Shown here: in pieces, positions 1-5,699 of the stretch
Layout: every line of letters begins with the position of its first letter
Numbering within the stretch: the stretch's first letter is position 1
Assembly (NCBI GenBank): GCA_937877465.1
Contig: CALFIT010000303.1
Location: 1-5,919, forward strand
Direction: 5' to 3'
Length of the DNA: 5,919 bases
Source: an uncultured Bacteroidales bacterium
GTDB taxonomy: Bacteria; Bacteroidota; Bacteroidia; Bacteroidales; F082
Program-made: the position numbers and the translations under genes
The notes under the pieces: model-generated
Told to the model about the DNA's origin: nothing
Databases searched by the model: none
Seen by the model: only the letters and a program-made list of their open reading frames with translations

Positions 1-1122
1 GCCTTCATCTTCACTGAACACGCTGATTGGACCGATTTGCGCACCCATCGCGCCGTACTCTTTGGAAACGAGCACATTACCAAGCCCGAAGATGCCGTTG
101 GCGGCTTCTGCTATTTCAACATTCCCGTCACAAAGAGTGTGTTCTATTGGAATCCTGACCATGTGACCAACGAAAAGACCAGCAATGGCCTCTTCAAAGG
201 GTTAGTGGCTTCCATCAAGACGGATAAGGAGTTTTACAAGTTGCTGAAAACCATCAAGAAAGAAGGTTTTGAGATTTGCCTGCACTCGCCAGAAATCTAC
301 ACCACCATCCCTACTGAATTTCCGAAAGCCATGCGTTTCATGAAACGGAATTTCGGCACGGTCACTTGGATTGACCACGGCTACAACAACGGGCCCGACA
401 AGAACCGTGAGGACTTGGTTTGCGACGGACTGCTCCCCGACTCGCCGTATTATTCCGCTGACCTTTGGAGGCAAAACGGCGTGCGCTACCTGTGGAACGC
501 CTATTACGAGGAAAACCGGATGGAGAAATACAATTTCGACGGTCACTTCGTGCAACCTTACGACGGCTTTGGCGATGCCCTGCCCAACCGACAAATCACC
601 ACCTTGCCCAATGGCGACAAGGACTTCCTGCTATGGTCGACATCGTCCACTCTGGAGGTGAACGAAGACCGCGAATGGTACTACTATTTCGATTCGACGC
701 GCCTTCAGAGACTGGTTGACAATCACAATGTTTTCATCACCCACACCTATCCTGGCTGGAGCAACCCCTATCGCGCCTTCTGGCAATACAACGAAAACGG
801 TACAGCCGTAGCCATGCCCGGATTCAACTTCGCGCTGAGCCAATTGGCCCGTTTCCGCGACGAGAAAAAGATATTGCCCACCACCATCGAAGCCTACTTA
901 AGCTATTACGAAAAACTCCTTAATGTTGATTATCAAATACTTGACAACAACACCATAAGCCTCACCAACAGCGGCGAAGCCATTCACGGCCTGACCTTGC
1001 TTTGCACGAAACCCGTCGTAATGGAAGGCAAACCTATCGATTTCCGCAAAGTCGAGGAAGGCTATTTGGTGTGGTTCGACCTAAAGAAAAACGAAACAGT
1101 AACCATAAAACTCAGAGAATGA
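1..1122 (+). CDS. Polysaccharide-deacetylase-like protein, 5' partial
   Basis: The reading frame is open from base 1, so the true start lies upstream; 373 residues and a TGA stop are visible. The TTG at 37 is not a credible start because conserved-looking sequence (FTEHADWTD, window residues 4-12) precedes it. Possible metal ligands are H7 and D9 in the HAD triplet, H95 in CLHSPE, D125-H126 in WIDHG and H248 in FITHTYPG. The order of an acidic/His motif near the N-terminus, a central LHS and a late strand ending in a His resembles the NodB polysaccharide-deacetylase fold. However, the classic H-S/T-x3-H motif is not intact, so this assignment is an inference. About 75 C-terminal residues (from roughly 298) look beta-rich and may form a small accessory domain. 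No signal peptide can be judged because the N-terminus is missing. The stop overlaps the purN start (ATGA), which implies co-transcription. It could also be an uncharacterised carbohydrate-active protein. Confidence 0.55.
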   Translation, partial: AFIFTEHADWTDLRTHRAVLFGNEHITKPEDAVGGFCYFNIPVTKSVFYWNPDHVTNEKTSNGLFKGLVASIKTDKEFYKLLKTIKKEGFEICLHSPEIYTTIPTEFPKAMRFMKRNFGTVTWIDHGYNNGPDKNREDLVCDGLLPDSPYYSADLWRQNGVRYLWNAYYEENRMEKYNFDGHFVQPYDGFGDALPNRQITTLPNGDKDFLLWSTSSTLEVNEDREWYYYFDSTRLQRLVDNHNVFITHTYPGWSNPYRAFWQYNENGTAVAMPGFNFALSQLARFRDEKKILPTTIEAYLSYYEKLLNVDYQILDNNTISLTNSGEAIHGLTLLCTKPVVMEGKPIDFRKVEEGYLVWFDLKKNETVTIKLRE

Positions 1123-1688
1123 AAAGATTATCCATATTCGTCAGCGGCAACGGCACCAACCTGCAACGCATTGCCGAGTATTTTTTGGAAGATTGGGAAG
1201 TTGAAATCGTGAACGTGGTGTGCAACAACCCCAAGGCCTACGCCATCGAGCGGGCAAAGAAATTGCAAATCCCGGTGCGCATGATTGACAAAGAGGAATT
1301 CAACGGCGAAGCCTTCGTCAAGGAGCTGCAAAGCCTTGGCATCGACCTGATTGTGCTTGCCGGTTTCCTTTGGAAGATTCCTGAGGCACTCGTCAAGGCG
1401 TTTCCGAAGAAAATCGTCAACATCCACCCGGCGTTGCTGCCCAAATACGGCGGCAAGGGCTTCTACGGCGAGCATGTACACGAGGCGGTGGTGGCGGCCA
1501 GGGAGCCTTTTTCGGGCATTACTATCCACTATGTCAACGAGTTGTACGACAGCGGCGAGATCATCATGCAGGCCCATGTCGCCTTGGACGAAAAAGAAAC
1601 GCCCGACACCTTGGCGGCCAAAATCCACCAGTTGGAGCAGGCGTATTTCCCCGTGGCGATTGAGGAAGTCCTAAAGGCTATTCAGTAG
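1119..1688 (+). CDS. purN: Phosphoribosylglycinamide formyltransferase (GART, 10-formyl-THF dependent)
   Basis: This is a cytoplasmic enzyme of de novo purine synthesis. It transfers a formyl group from 10-formyltetrahydrofolate to GAR, giving FGAR. The 189-residue length fits the PurN family (about 190-215). The phosphate-binding SGNGTNLQ motif is at residues 9-16. The catalytic triad is complete: N101 and H103 in NIHPALLPKY, and D144 in LYDSGEIIMQ. The KYGGKGFYGEHVHEAV stretch (109-124) replaces the KYPGLHTH type of E. coli PurN and is, from memory, usual in Bacteroidota. The ATG at 1119 was chosen over longer in-frame extensions because MKRLSIFVSGNGTN matches the usual family N-terminus. 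The start overlaps the stop of the preceding gene by ATGA, suggesting translational coupling. No clear Shine-Dalgarno site is seen. The 3' end overlaps the convergent yitT-like gene by 11 bp, and no terminator hairpin is visible between them. Confidence 0.96.
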   Translation: MKRLSIFVSGNGTNLQRIAEYFLEDWEVEIVNVVCNNPKAYAIERAKKLQIPVRMIDKEEFNGEAFVKELQSLGIDLIVLAGFLWKIPEALVKAFPKKIVNIHPALLPKYGGKGFYGEHVHEAVVAAREPFSGITIHYVNELYDSGEIIMQAHVALDEKETPDTLAAKIHQLEQAYFPVAIEEVLKAIQ

Positions 1689-2622
1689 GCAAGGCCTTGA
1701 AGCCATTGCCCATGATTTCGGAGCTTTCGATGACGTTGACGAAAGCGTTGGGGTCGAGGAAGCGGAGGTTGGCCTTCAGTTTGACCAAGTCGCTGCGGTT
1801 GAGGGTGACGTAAATCATCTTGCGCTCGGCGCCTTGATAGAGGCCCGTGCCGGCAAACACGGTGCCGCTACGGTCCAAATCCTTGATGATGAAATCGCGC
1901 ACCTCGTCGATCTTGTCGGTGACGATGAAAGCCGTCTTGTAGCTCTTCACGCCTTCCACCACGAGGTCGATGATTTTGCTCTCGATGAAGATGAGGATGA
2001 TGGAATAAATAGGCAGGCGGATGTCCTCGAAGGCGGCCAAGGTGGTCAGCGAGATAATGCTGTCGACGATGAGCACCAATGTGCCGAGGCTGATTTTCGT
2101 GTATTTGTGCGCAATCATGGCGATGATGTCGGAGCCGCCTGAAGTGGCGCCCGAGCGGAAGACGATGCCGATGGCCAAGCCGTAGATGAGGCCCGACACG
2201 ACCGTGTTGAGGAACATATCAGGCATGAACCAGCTCTGCGAACCGTCCTTGGCGATATAATAAAGCGCCGATTGCGTGTCGGCGGCCACGCTACCGCCAT
2301 GGATGACAGGCGCATAGCCCCAAGTGCTTTCGAGGATGTAGGTAAAAACAGGAATCAGTATGACCGAAATGACGGTCTTCACACCGAACTTGGGTCCAAG
2401 GATGATGGTGCCGATGATGAGCAGCGGGATGTCCATGCAGATGCCAGCCACTGAGATCTTCCAGCCCCACAAGGCGTTGAACACATTGGCCAAGCCGTAC
2501 ACGCCTCCAGGCGCCAGATGGTAGGGATTCACAAACATCACGTCGCCGACGGCGAACAAGGCCGAGCCGAGCACCAGCAGGGCGTAAGAAAGGATTTGCT
2601 GCTTTAGTTTTTCGTTGTTCAT
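1678..2622 (-). CDS. YitT family membrane protein (YitT_membrane + DUF2179)
   Basis: A 314-residue integral membrane protein of the YitT family, whose molecular function is not established (transport has been proposed). Hydrophobic segments lie near residues 11-30, 56-76, 81-98, 137-156, 165-195 and 203-222. Family signatures are NPYHLAPGGVYGLA (32-45) and FRSGATSGGSDIIA (155-168). From about residue 228 a soluble C-terminal DUF2179 domain carries SGTVFAGTGLYQGAERKMIY (252-271), the hallmark glycine-rich motif. A loop of about 35 residues (roughly 100-136, with WGYAPVIHGG) between membrane segments seems longer than in Bacillus YitT. The ATG at 2622 gives MNNEKLKQQI followed directly by the first membrane segment, as is normal. 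A Bacteroidota-type -7 box lies 57 bases upstream. The gene converges on purN and shares 11 bp of 3' sequence with it. Confidence 0.93.
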   Translation of the reverse strand: MNNEKLKQQILSYALLVLGSALFAVGDVMFVNPYHLAPGGVYGLANVFNALWGWKISVAGICMDIPLLIIGTIILGPKFGVKTVISVILIPVFTYILESTWGYAPVIHGGSVAADTQSALYYIAKDGSQSWFMPDMFLNTVVSGLIYGLAIGIVFRSGATSGGSDIIAMIAHKYTKISLGTLVLIVDSIISLTTLAAFEDIRLPIYSIILIFIESKIIDLVVEGVKSYKTAFIVTDKIDEVRDFIIKDLDRSGTVFAGTGLYQGAERKMIYVTLNRSDLVKLKANLRFLDPNAFVNVIESSEIMGNGFKALPTE

Positions 2623-2679
2623 AACTTAACTATTTAAATACCAATGATTTAACAAAAACAACTCTCACTTTTGAGGCGG

Positions 2680-2687
2680 CAAAGGTA
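2680..2687 (-). promoter_or_regulatory. Putative -7 promoter box for the yitT-like gene
   Basis: The minus strand reads TACCTTTG, a full match to the Bacteroidota TAnnTTTG -7 consensus, followed by CCGCC. It lies 57 bases upstream of the ATG at 2622, giving a leader of about 50 nt. No convincing -33 TTTG is seen at the usual spacing of about 20 bp, so the call rests on the -7 box and position only. Confidence 0.55.
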
Positions 2688-2729
2688 CGAAAATTTGCGC
2701 ATTGGCGACGGCGATAAACAAATTCTTAG

Positions 2730-2737
2730 TATTTTTG
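2730..2737 (+). promoter_or_regulatory. Putative -7 promoter box for tRNA-Arg
   Basis: TATTTTTG matches TAnnTTTG and lies 34 bases upstream of the tRNA 5' end. A TTG at 2702-2704 is the only -33 candidate, and the 25-bp spacing is a little long. The box is divergent from the yitT-like -7 box 42 bp away, so the two promoters share their upstream DNA. Confidence 0.6.
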
Positions 2738-2771
2738 CCGTCGGAAACAGCGGAACGCGAGATAGGCGTCA

Positions 2772-2846
2772 GGGCCCGTAGTTTAATGGATAAAATAAAG
2801 GATTCCGGTTCCTTCGCTCTGGGTTCGATTCCCAGCGGGCTCACCA
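2772..2846 (+). tRNA. tRNA-Arg (anticodon CCG)
   Basis: A complete cloverleaf can be folded by hand. The acceptor stem GGGCCCG (2772-2778) pairs with CGGGCTC (2836-2842), with one G-U at the second pair. The D arm is 2781-2796 (GTTT/AAAT with a terminal G-U) and contains the loop GG. The anticodon stem AAGGA (2798-2802) pairs with TCCTT (2810-2814) around the loop TTCCGGT, so the anticodon is CCG at 2805-2807 with U33 and G37. A 4-nt variable loop is followed by T stem CTGGG/CCCAG (2819-2835) with loop TTCGATT. The discriminator is A2843 and CCA is encoded at 2844-2846. The tRNA reads the CGG codon. A -7 box lies upstream and an intrinsic terminator starts 3 bases after the CCA. Confidence 0.95.
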
Positions 2847-2848
2847 CA

Positions 2849-2883
2849 GAAATGACGGACATCAGCCGTCATTTCTCTTTTTC
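2849..2883 (+). terminator. Intrinsic terminator of the tRNA-Arg gene
   Basis: A perfect 10-bp stem (GAAATGACGG at 2849-2858 with CCGTCATTTC at 2866-2875) and a 7-nt loop are followed by TCTTTTT on the plus strand. It starts right after the tRNA CCA end. The right arm and T-tract overlap the last codons and stop of the convergent DUF2027 gene (stop at 2869-2871). In the minus direction the hairpin is not followed by a T-rich run, so efficient termination of the DUF2027 transcript here is uncertain. Confidence 0.85.
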
Positions 2884-3960
2884 CGTGATGATAACGTCAA
2901 TAGCCCCGACGCCGAACTTGGCGATGCTGGCCATGCGGTTTTCAGTGTTCTTGTAGTTCTTCAGCTCCTCGATGATGGCGTTTTTCAGCACGCCGTTGCC
3001 CACGCCGTGGATGAAAGTCACCTTGGAGTATTCGGCGGCAATCGCGCTGTCGAGCATCTTCTTGAAGTAATCCGTCTGGATCTTGAACATATCGTGGCTC
3101 GAAAGGCCGAGGATGTTGTCGACCAACTCACCGATGTGCAAATCCACGACGGCCTCGCCCGGGGCGGTCTTGTGCTTGTCGATGGGGGCTTCCTGCTTCA
3201 CCAAAGTCGTGGCAGGAGCCTGAGAGCCAACGCCTTCCTTCATGATTTTGGCGAAATCGCCGTCGCCGTGCTTCAAGGCAATCAGTTCGGAGAGGCAGAT
3301 CATCACCGACTTCTCGCCCAACACGCCCGAAGGCAAATAACTGCCCTCCTTCATGAAACGCCCGACCCTCAGCGAGAATGGCGCATTCAGCGGAAGCAAC
3401 ACGCAATCAGAGGTTTCGGCGGTGAGGATGGCCTGCACCACGCCGTTGAGCCAATATTCGATGTCGTCGCGCGAGATGGTCTCGATGACGACTTTCGCGT
3501 ACTTGCCGATTTCCCCGTAGTCCACGTTCACGAACTTATCCTCTTCCTTGATGGTGAAGGCGTAAAGCATCTCGTAGGGCGTGTGGTTGACCAACACCAC
3601 ATCGAGCGGACCCGTCAGGAGCCACTGCTGCTCATGCGGCACGAAAGCCATGTAAATGCCCTCCTTTTCCGCGCCCTTGGCGTTACGGCGCAGACCGCCC
3701 TTGCGGGCGTCGTCGGCCTGTTGCTGCTTCAGAAGTTCCTGACCCAGAACCTCTTTCTGCACCTTGTCGACCGTCTGCTGTTGCTTGCTCGGGGCGGGCA
3801 TCGAGCGGTAGTCGAGCACCAAGTCCGTCATTAGGGTGGGAATCTCGAAGCCGCCTTCGATTTCCACCATCACCATGCGTGAGTCAATGATTTTCGTGAC
3901 CTTGCCGCCGCCCACGGTGCTGAGGAAGTTCACCTTGTCGCCGATCTTGAATTCTGCCAT
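2869..3960 (-). CDS. DUF2027 domain-containing protein with C-terminal Smr domain
   Basis: A 363-residue, apparently cytoplasmic protein without signal peptide or membrane segments. Residues 4-50 (KIGDKVNFLSTVGGGKVTKI onward) look like the small KOW/SH3-like beta domain also found in MutS2 proteins. Residues 55-100 are a Gln/Lys-rich, probably helical linker. The central region, roughly 100-245, is the beta-rich DUF2027 body. A low-complexity linker (about 245-268) leads to a C-terminal Smr domain with VVDLHIGELV (271-280; D273, H275) and FIHGVGNGVLKNAI (317-330), the HGxGxG motif. Smr domains in MutS2/SmrB are nucleic-acid-binding and often endonucleolytic; the role of this DUF2027 protein is unknown. 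The first Smr motif reads DLHI rather than the common DLHG. The ATG at 3960 is preferred to upstream in-frame codons because MAEFKIGDKV begins the domain and the -7 box lies 20 bases upstream. Confidence 0.9.
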   Translation of the reverse strand: MAEFKIGDKVNFLSTVGGGKVTKIIDSRMVMVEIEGGFEIPTLMTDLVLDYRSMPAPSKQQQTVDKVQKEVLGQELLKQQQADDARKGGLRRNAKGAEKEGIYMAFVPHEQQWLLTGPLDVVLVNHTPYEMLYAFTIKEEDKFVNVDYGEIGKYAKVVIETISRDDIEYWLNGVVQAILTAETSDCVLLPLNAPFSLRVGRFMKEGSYLPSGVLGEKSVMICLSELIALKHGDGDFAKIMKEGVGSQAPATTLVKQEAPIDKHKTAPGEAVVDLHIGELVDNILGLSSHDMFKIQTDYFKKMLDSAIAAEYSKVTFIHGVGNGVLKNAIIEELKNYKNTENRMASIAKFGVGAIDVIITEKEK

Positions 3961-3962
3961 AG

Positions 3963-3970
3963 TATTTTTG
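3963..3970 (+). promoter_or_regulatory. Possible second upstream -7 box for the methyltransferase gene
   Basis: TATTTTTG on the plus strand, between the DUF2027 start codon and its promoter, also matches TAnnTTTG. It would give the methyltransferase transcript a leader of roughly 65 nt. No -33 element is visible, and in this T-rich stretch the match could be chance. Confidence 0.25.
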
Positions 3971-3980
3971 TTTTGGGCGG

Positions 3981-3988
3981 CAAAAATA
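3981..3988 (-). promoter_or_regulatory. Putative -7 promoter box for the DUF2027/Smr gene
   Basis: The minus strand reads TATTTTTG, 20 bases upstream of the ATG at 3960, matching TAnnTTTG. This predicts a short leader of about 12-15 nt. The -33 element is not recognisable; at normal spacing it would fall within or beside the opposite promoter's -7 box. Confidence 0.6.
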
Positions 3989-4010
3989 CACAATTTCAGT
4001 AGATAATTTG

Positions 4011-4018
4011 TATTTTTG
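4011..4018 (+). promoter_or_regulatory. Putative -7 promoter box for the restriction-modification operon
   Basis: TATTTTTG on the plus strand, 22 bases upstream of the methyltransferase ATG at 4041, matches TAnnTTTG. It is divergent from the DUF2027 box with only 22 bp between them. No clear -33 motif is seen. No Shine-Dalgarno site precedes the ATG, as is common in Bacteroidota. Confidence 0.6.
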
Positions 4019-4040
4019 CCTCGCAATAGATTGGACAATC

Positions 4041-4967
4041 ATGAACGGAAATGCGCCTCACATAGTACAATATCAAGGTTCAAAAAGAATTCTTGCCCCG
4101 CAGATTTTGCACTATATCCCACTGAAATTCAACCGTTTGATAGAGCCTTTTGCTGGAATGGCTGCAATTACAATTGCTGTTGCCAAACAAGACAGGGCGA
4201 ATCATTATCTCGTCAACGACTTGAACACACCTCTTGTGGCTGTTTTACAGTCTGCGATAGAGACCCCCAACGAGTTGTTTTCTGAATACTCCAAGGTTTG
4301 GAATGAGCAATTTGCCTATTCGGGTGGAAGTATCGAACATTTCTACAAAGTGAGGAACGACTTCAACAACGGGCAACAAACCGCTGCCAACATGCTTTAT
4401 TTATTGGCAAGGTGTGTGAAAGGATCGGTCAGGTACGGCAGCGGTGGACAATTCAACCAATCGCCTGACAAGCGGCGCTATGGAACCGCTCCAAAGACAC
4501 TGAAAGCCAATATAATGGAAATTTCATACTATTTGAAAGGCAAAACGAGTTTCATGTCGAAAGACTACCGTGAAGTGGTTGACGAGGCAAGGCCAGACGA
4601 TGTTATTTACATGGATCCGCCATATCAAGGAGTTTCCAACACCCGCGACAGCCGTTATTATTCTGGCATTGATTTCTACGACTTCGTTGAAGCCTTGGAC
4701 AATCTGAATCGACGCGGAATTGATTTTCTTGTCAGTTACGACGGGAAATGCGGCGACAAGCAATATGGCGAGGATTTGCCAAAAGAATTAGAATTGCAAA
4801 AAGTCTTGCTGAACGCCGGCCTTTCGAGCCAAAGCATATTGCTCGGTAAAAAGGAAATCACATACGAAGCACTATATGTAAGCAAAGGCTTGCAACAACA
4901 TTTTGCTCCCTTGCAAGAACAACAGTATTCACAACAGTATTCATTATTTGAAGAAATGGCAATATGA
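4041..4967 (+). CDS. D12-class adenine-N6 DNA methyltransferase (Dam-like, Type II R-M)
   Basis: A 308-residue AdoMet-dependent methyltransferase that methylates the N6 of adenine in a specific DNA site, here most likely to protect host DNA from the adjacent nuclease. D12-class motifs are in order: YQGSKR (11-16) near the N-terminus, motif I EPFAGMAAIT (35-44) for AdoMet binding, VNDLN (58-62) with the acidic ribose-binding position, a long region for target recognition (about 75-175, containing RYGSGGQFNQSPDKRRYG), and catalytic motif IV DPPYQG (192-197). The late SYDGKCGD segment (232-239) follows the usual strand. The ATG at 4041 was chosen because it lies just downstream of the -7 box and gives a normal N-terminus; the longer TTG-initiated frame would start inside the promoter. 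The C-terminus carries an in-frame QQYS duplication. The stop overlaps the nuclease start by ATGA. Base composition is more AT-rich than the left-hand genes. The recognition site cannot be deduced. Confidence 0.92.
   Translation: MNGNAPHIVQYQGSKRILAPQILHYIPLKFNRLIEPFAGMAAITIAVAKQDRANHYLVNDLNTPLVAVLQSAIETPNELFSEYSKVWNEQFAYSGGSIEHFYKVRNDFNNGQQTAANMLYLLARCVKGSVRYGSGGQFNQSPDKRRYGTAPKTLKANIMEISYYLKGKTSFMSKDYREVVDEARPDDVIYMDPPYQGVSNTRDSRYYSGIDFYDFVEALDNLNRRGIDFLVSYDGKCGDKQYGEDLPKELELQKVLLNAGLSSQSILLGKKEITYEALYVSKGLQQHFAPLQEQQYSQQYSLFEEMAI
4920..4943 (+). repeat. Two perfect 12-bp tandem copies encoding QQYS-QQYS
   Basis: CAACAGTATTCA occurs twice head to tail, exactly in codon register, encoding methyltransferase residues 294-301. 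It lies 20 bases before the nuclease start codon. Each unit is a multiple of 3, so gain or loss of a copy would keep the frame. Confidence 0.95.
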
Positions 4968-5677
4968 AAAAATACCCGAAATCGTTTCTCGACAAACTGA
5001 ACGCAGTGACCGCCAAGCGTCCCAAAACCGTTATCCAACACATTCTGGAGCATGGTTTTGTGACCACCGAGGAATTGGAGCAGTTGTATGGCTACAAACA
5101 TGCTCCAAGAGCCGCGAGGGATGTCAGGGAACTGGGTATTCCTCTTGAGATGTATCGTGTTAAGTCCTCCGATGGTCGGTCCATTGGGGCATACCGTTTC
5201 GGCGACCCCAACTTGGCAGAAAATGCAGTTTCAAAAACGGCCGGCAGGACTGCTCTTTCCAAGGCTTTGAAAAAATCTTTGATTGAAAAGTTTGGCGCAA
5301 AATGCTTCATTTATTTACAGCCAATGGATGAAAGGATTCTGCAAGTCGACCATCGCATACCATACGAAATAGGAGGCGAACAAGATGAAAGCGATTTGGA
5401 TTGTTTTATGCTTCTATGCCCCTCGGCCAACCGCGCAAAATCATGGACCTGTGAGCATTGCCCGAATTGGGAAAACAAAAATGTCGAGTTTTGCATGAAG
5501 TGTTTTTGGGCTCATCCCGAAAACTATGCACACATTGCAGGCAAGGAACAACGACAGATTATCATCACTTTTACTGGCGATGAAATCGAGGACTACAACA
5601 AATTGATTGGTTTGGTCGGTATTGAAAAGGCCGAAAAAACCATCAAAGATATGATTGGAAAGTTTATCGGTGAATAG
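4964..5677 (+). CDS. HNH-family restriction endonuclease (probable Type II)
   Basis: A 237-residue protein, probably the nuclease partner of the overlapping methyltransferase, cutting unmethylated DNA. The N-terminal 80 residues look like a winged-helix region: TVIQHILEHGFVTTEELEQL (22-41) fits helix-turn-helix, followed by RAARDVRELGIP and a strand ending AYRFGDP (76-82). The HNH core is residues 108-160: QVDHRIPYEIGGE (127-139; D129, H130) then FMLLCPSANRAKS (148-160; N156). The usual CxxC pairs flanking an HNH core are not intact (single C114 and C152). Directly after comes a Cys4 motif, C163-x2-C166 and C177-x2-C180, likely a structural zinc site. The start ATG overlaps the methyltransferase stop, implying a bicistronic, coupled unit; no alternative start is needed. 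The AT-rich composition matches its partner. It could instead be a non-restriction HNH nuclease, but the fused-by-overlap methyltransferase makes restriction the best reading. Confidence 0.85.
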   Translation: MKKYPKSFLDKLNAVTAKRPKTVIQHILEHGFVTTEELEQLYGYKHAPRAARDVRELGIPLEMYRVKSSDGRSIGAYRFGDPNLAENAVSKTAGRTALSKALKKSLIEKFGAKCFIYLQPMDERILQVDHRIPYEIGGEQDESDLDCFMLLCPSANRAKSWTCEHCPNWENKNVEFCMKCFWAHPENYAHIAGKEQRQIIITFTGDEIEDYNKLIGLVGIEKAEKTIKDMIGKFIGE

Positions 5678-5699
5678 AACAAACATAGCAGATAATAAT

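Larger units (their letters stand above)
3979..4020. repeat. 12-bp inverted repeat spanning the divergent promoters
   Basis: GGCAAAAATACA (3979-3990) and TGTATTTTTGCC (4009-4020) are perfect inverted copies separated by 18 bp. Each arm contains an outward-facing TATTTTTG box, so part of the symmetry may simply be two similar promoters placed back to back. The identity extends beyond the 8-bp box at both ends (TG before and CC after), so an operator for a dimeric regulator is also possible. Confidence 0.7.

Noticed and set aside
1128..1628. Minus-strand open frame opposite purN
   Set aside because: purN is unmistakable on the plus strand with intact catalytic residues; the antisense translation resembles no family.
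1690..1699. Palindrome CAAGGCCTTG near the purN/yitT-like junction
   Set aside because: A 10-bp palindrome with no loop and no T-tract cannot act as a terminator; it is explained by coding sequence of the yitT-like gene.
2631..2640. AT-only palindrome TATTTAAATA just upstream of the yitT-like start
   Set aside because: Ordinary AT-rich leader sequence; no paired copy and no promoter consensus at useful spacing.
2772..2846. tRNA-Arg as an attachment site for an integrated element
   Set aside because: No integrase gene and no repeat of the tRNA 3' end was seen elsewhere in the window; the AT-rich module is separated from the tRNA by the DUF2027 gene.
2665..2956. Small open frames on both strands across the tRNA-Arg gene
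   Set aside because: They run through a fully paired tRNA and its terminator and have no family features.
3007..3834. Long plus-strand open frame (275 codons) opposite the DUF2027 gene
   Set aside because: It is a shadow of the GC-rich minus-strand gene: His/Arg/Leu-rich translation with no recognisable domain, while the minus strand encodes clear DUF2027 and Smr motifs.
4008..4040. Longer methyltransferase start at TTG 4008
   Set aside because: It would begin inside the promoter box; the ATG at 4041 gives a normal D12-class N-terminus.
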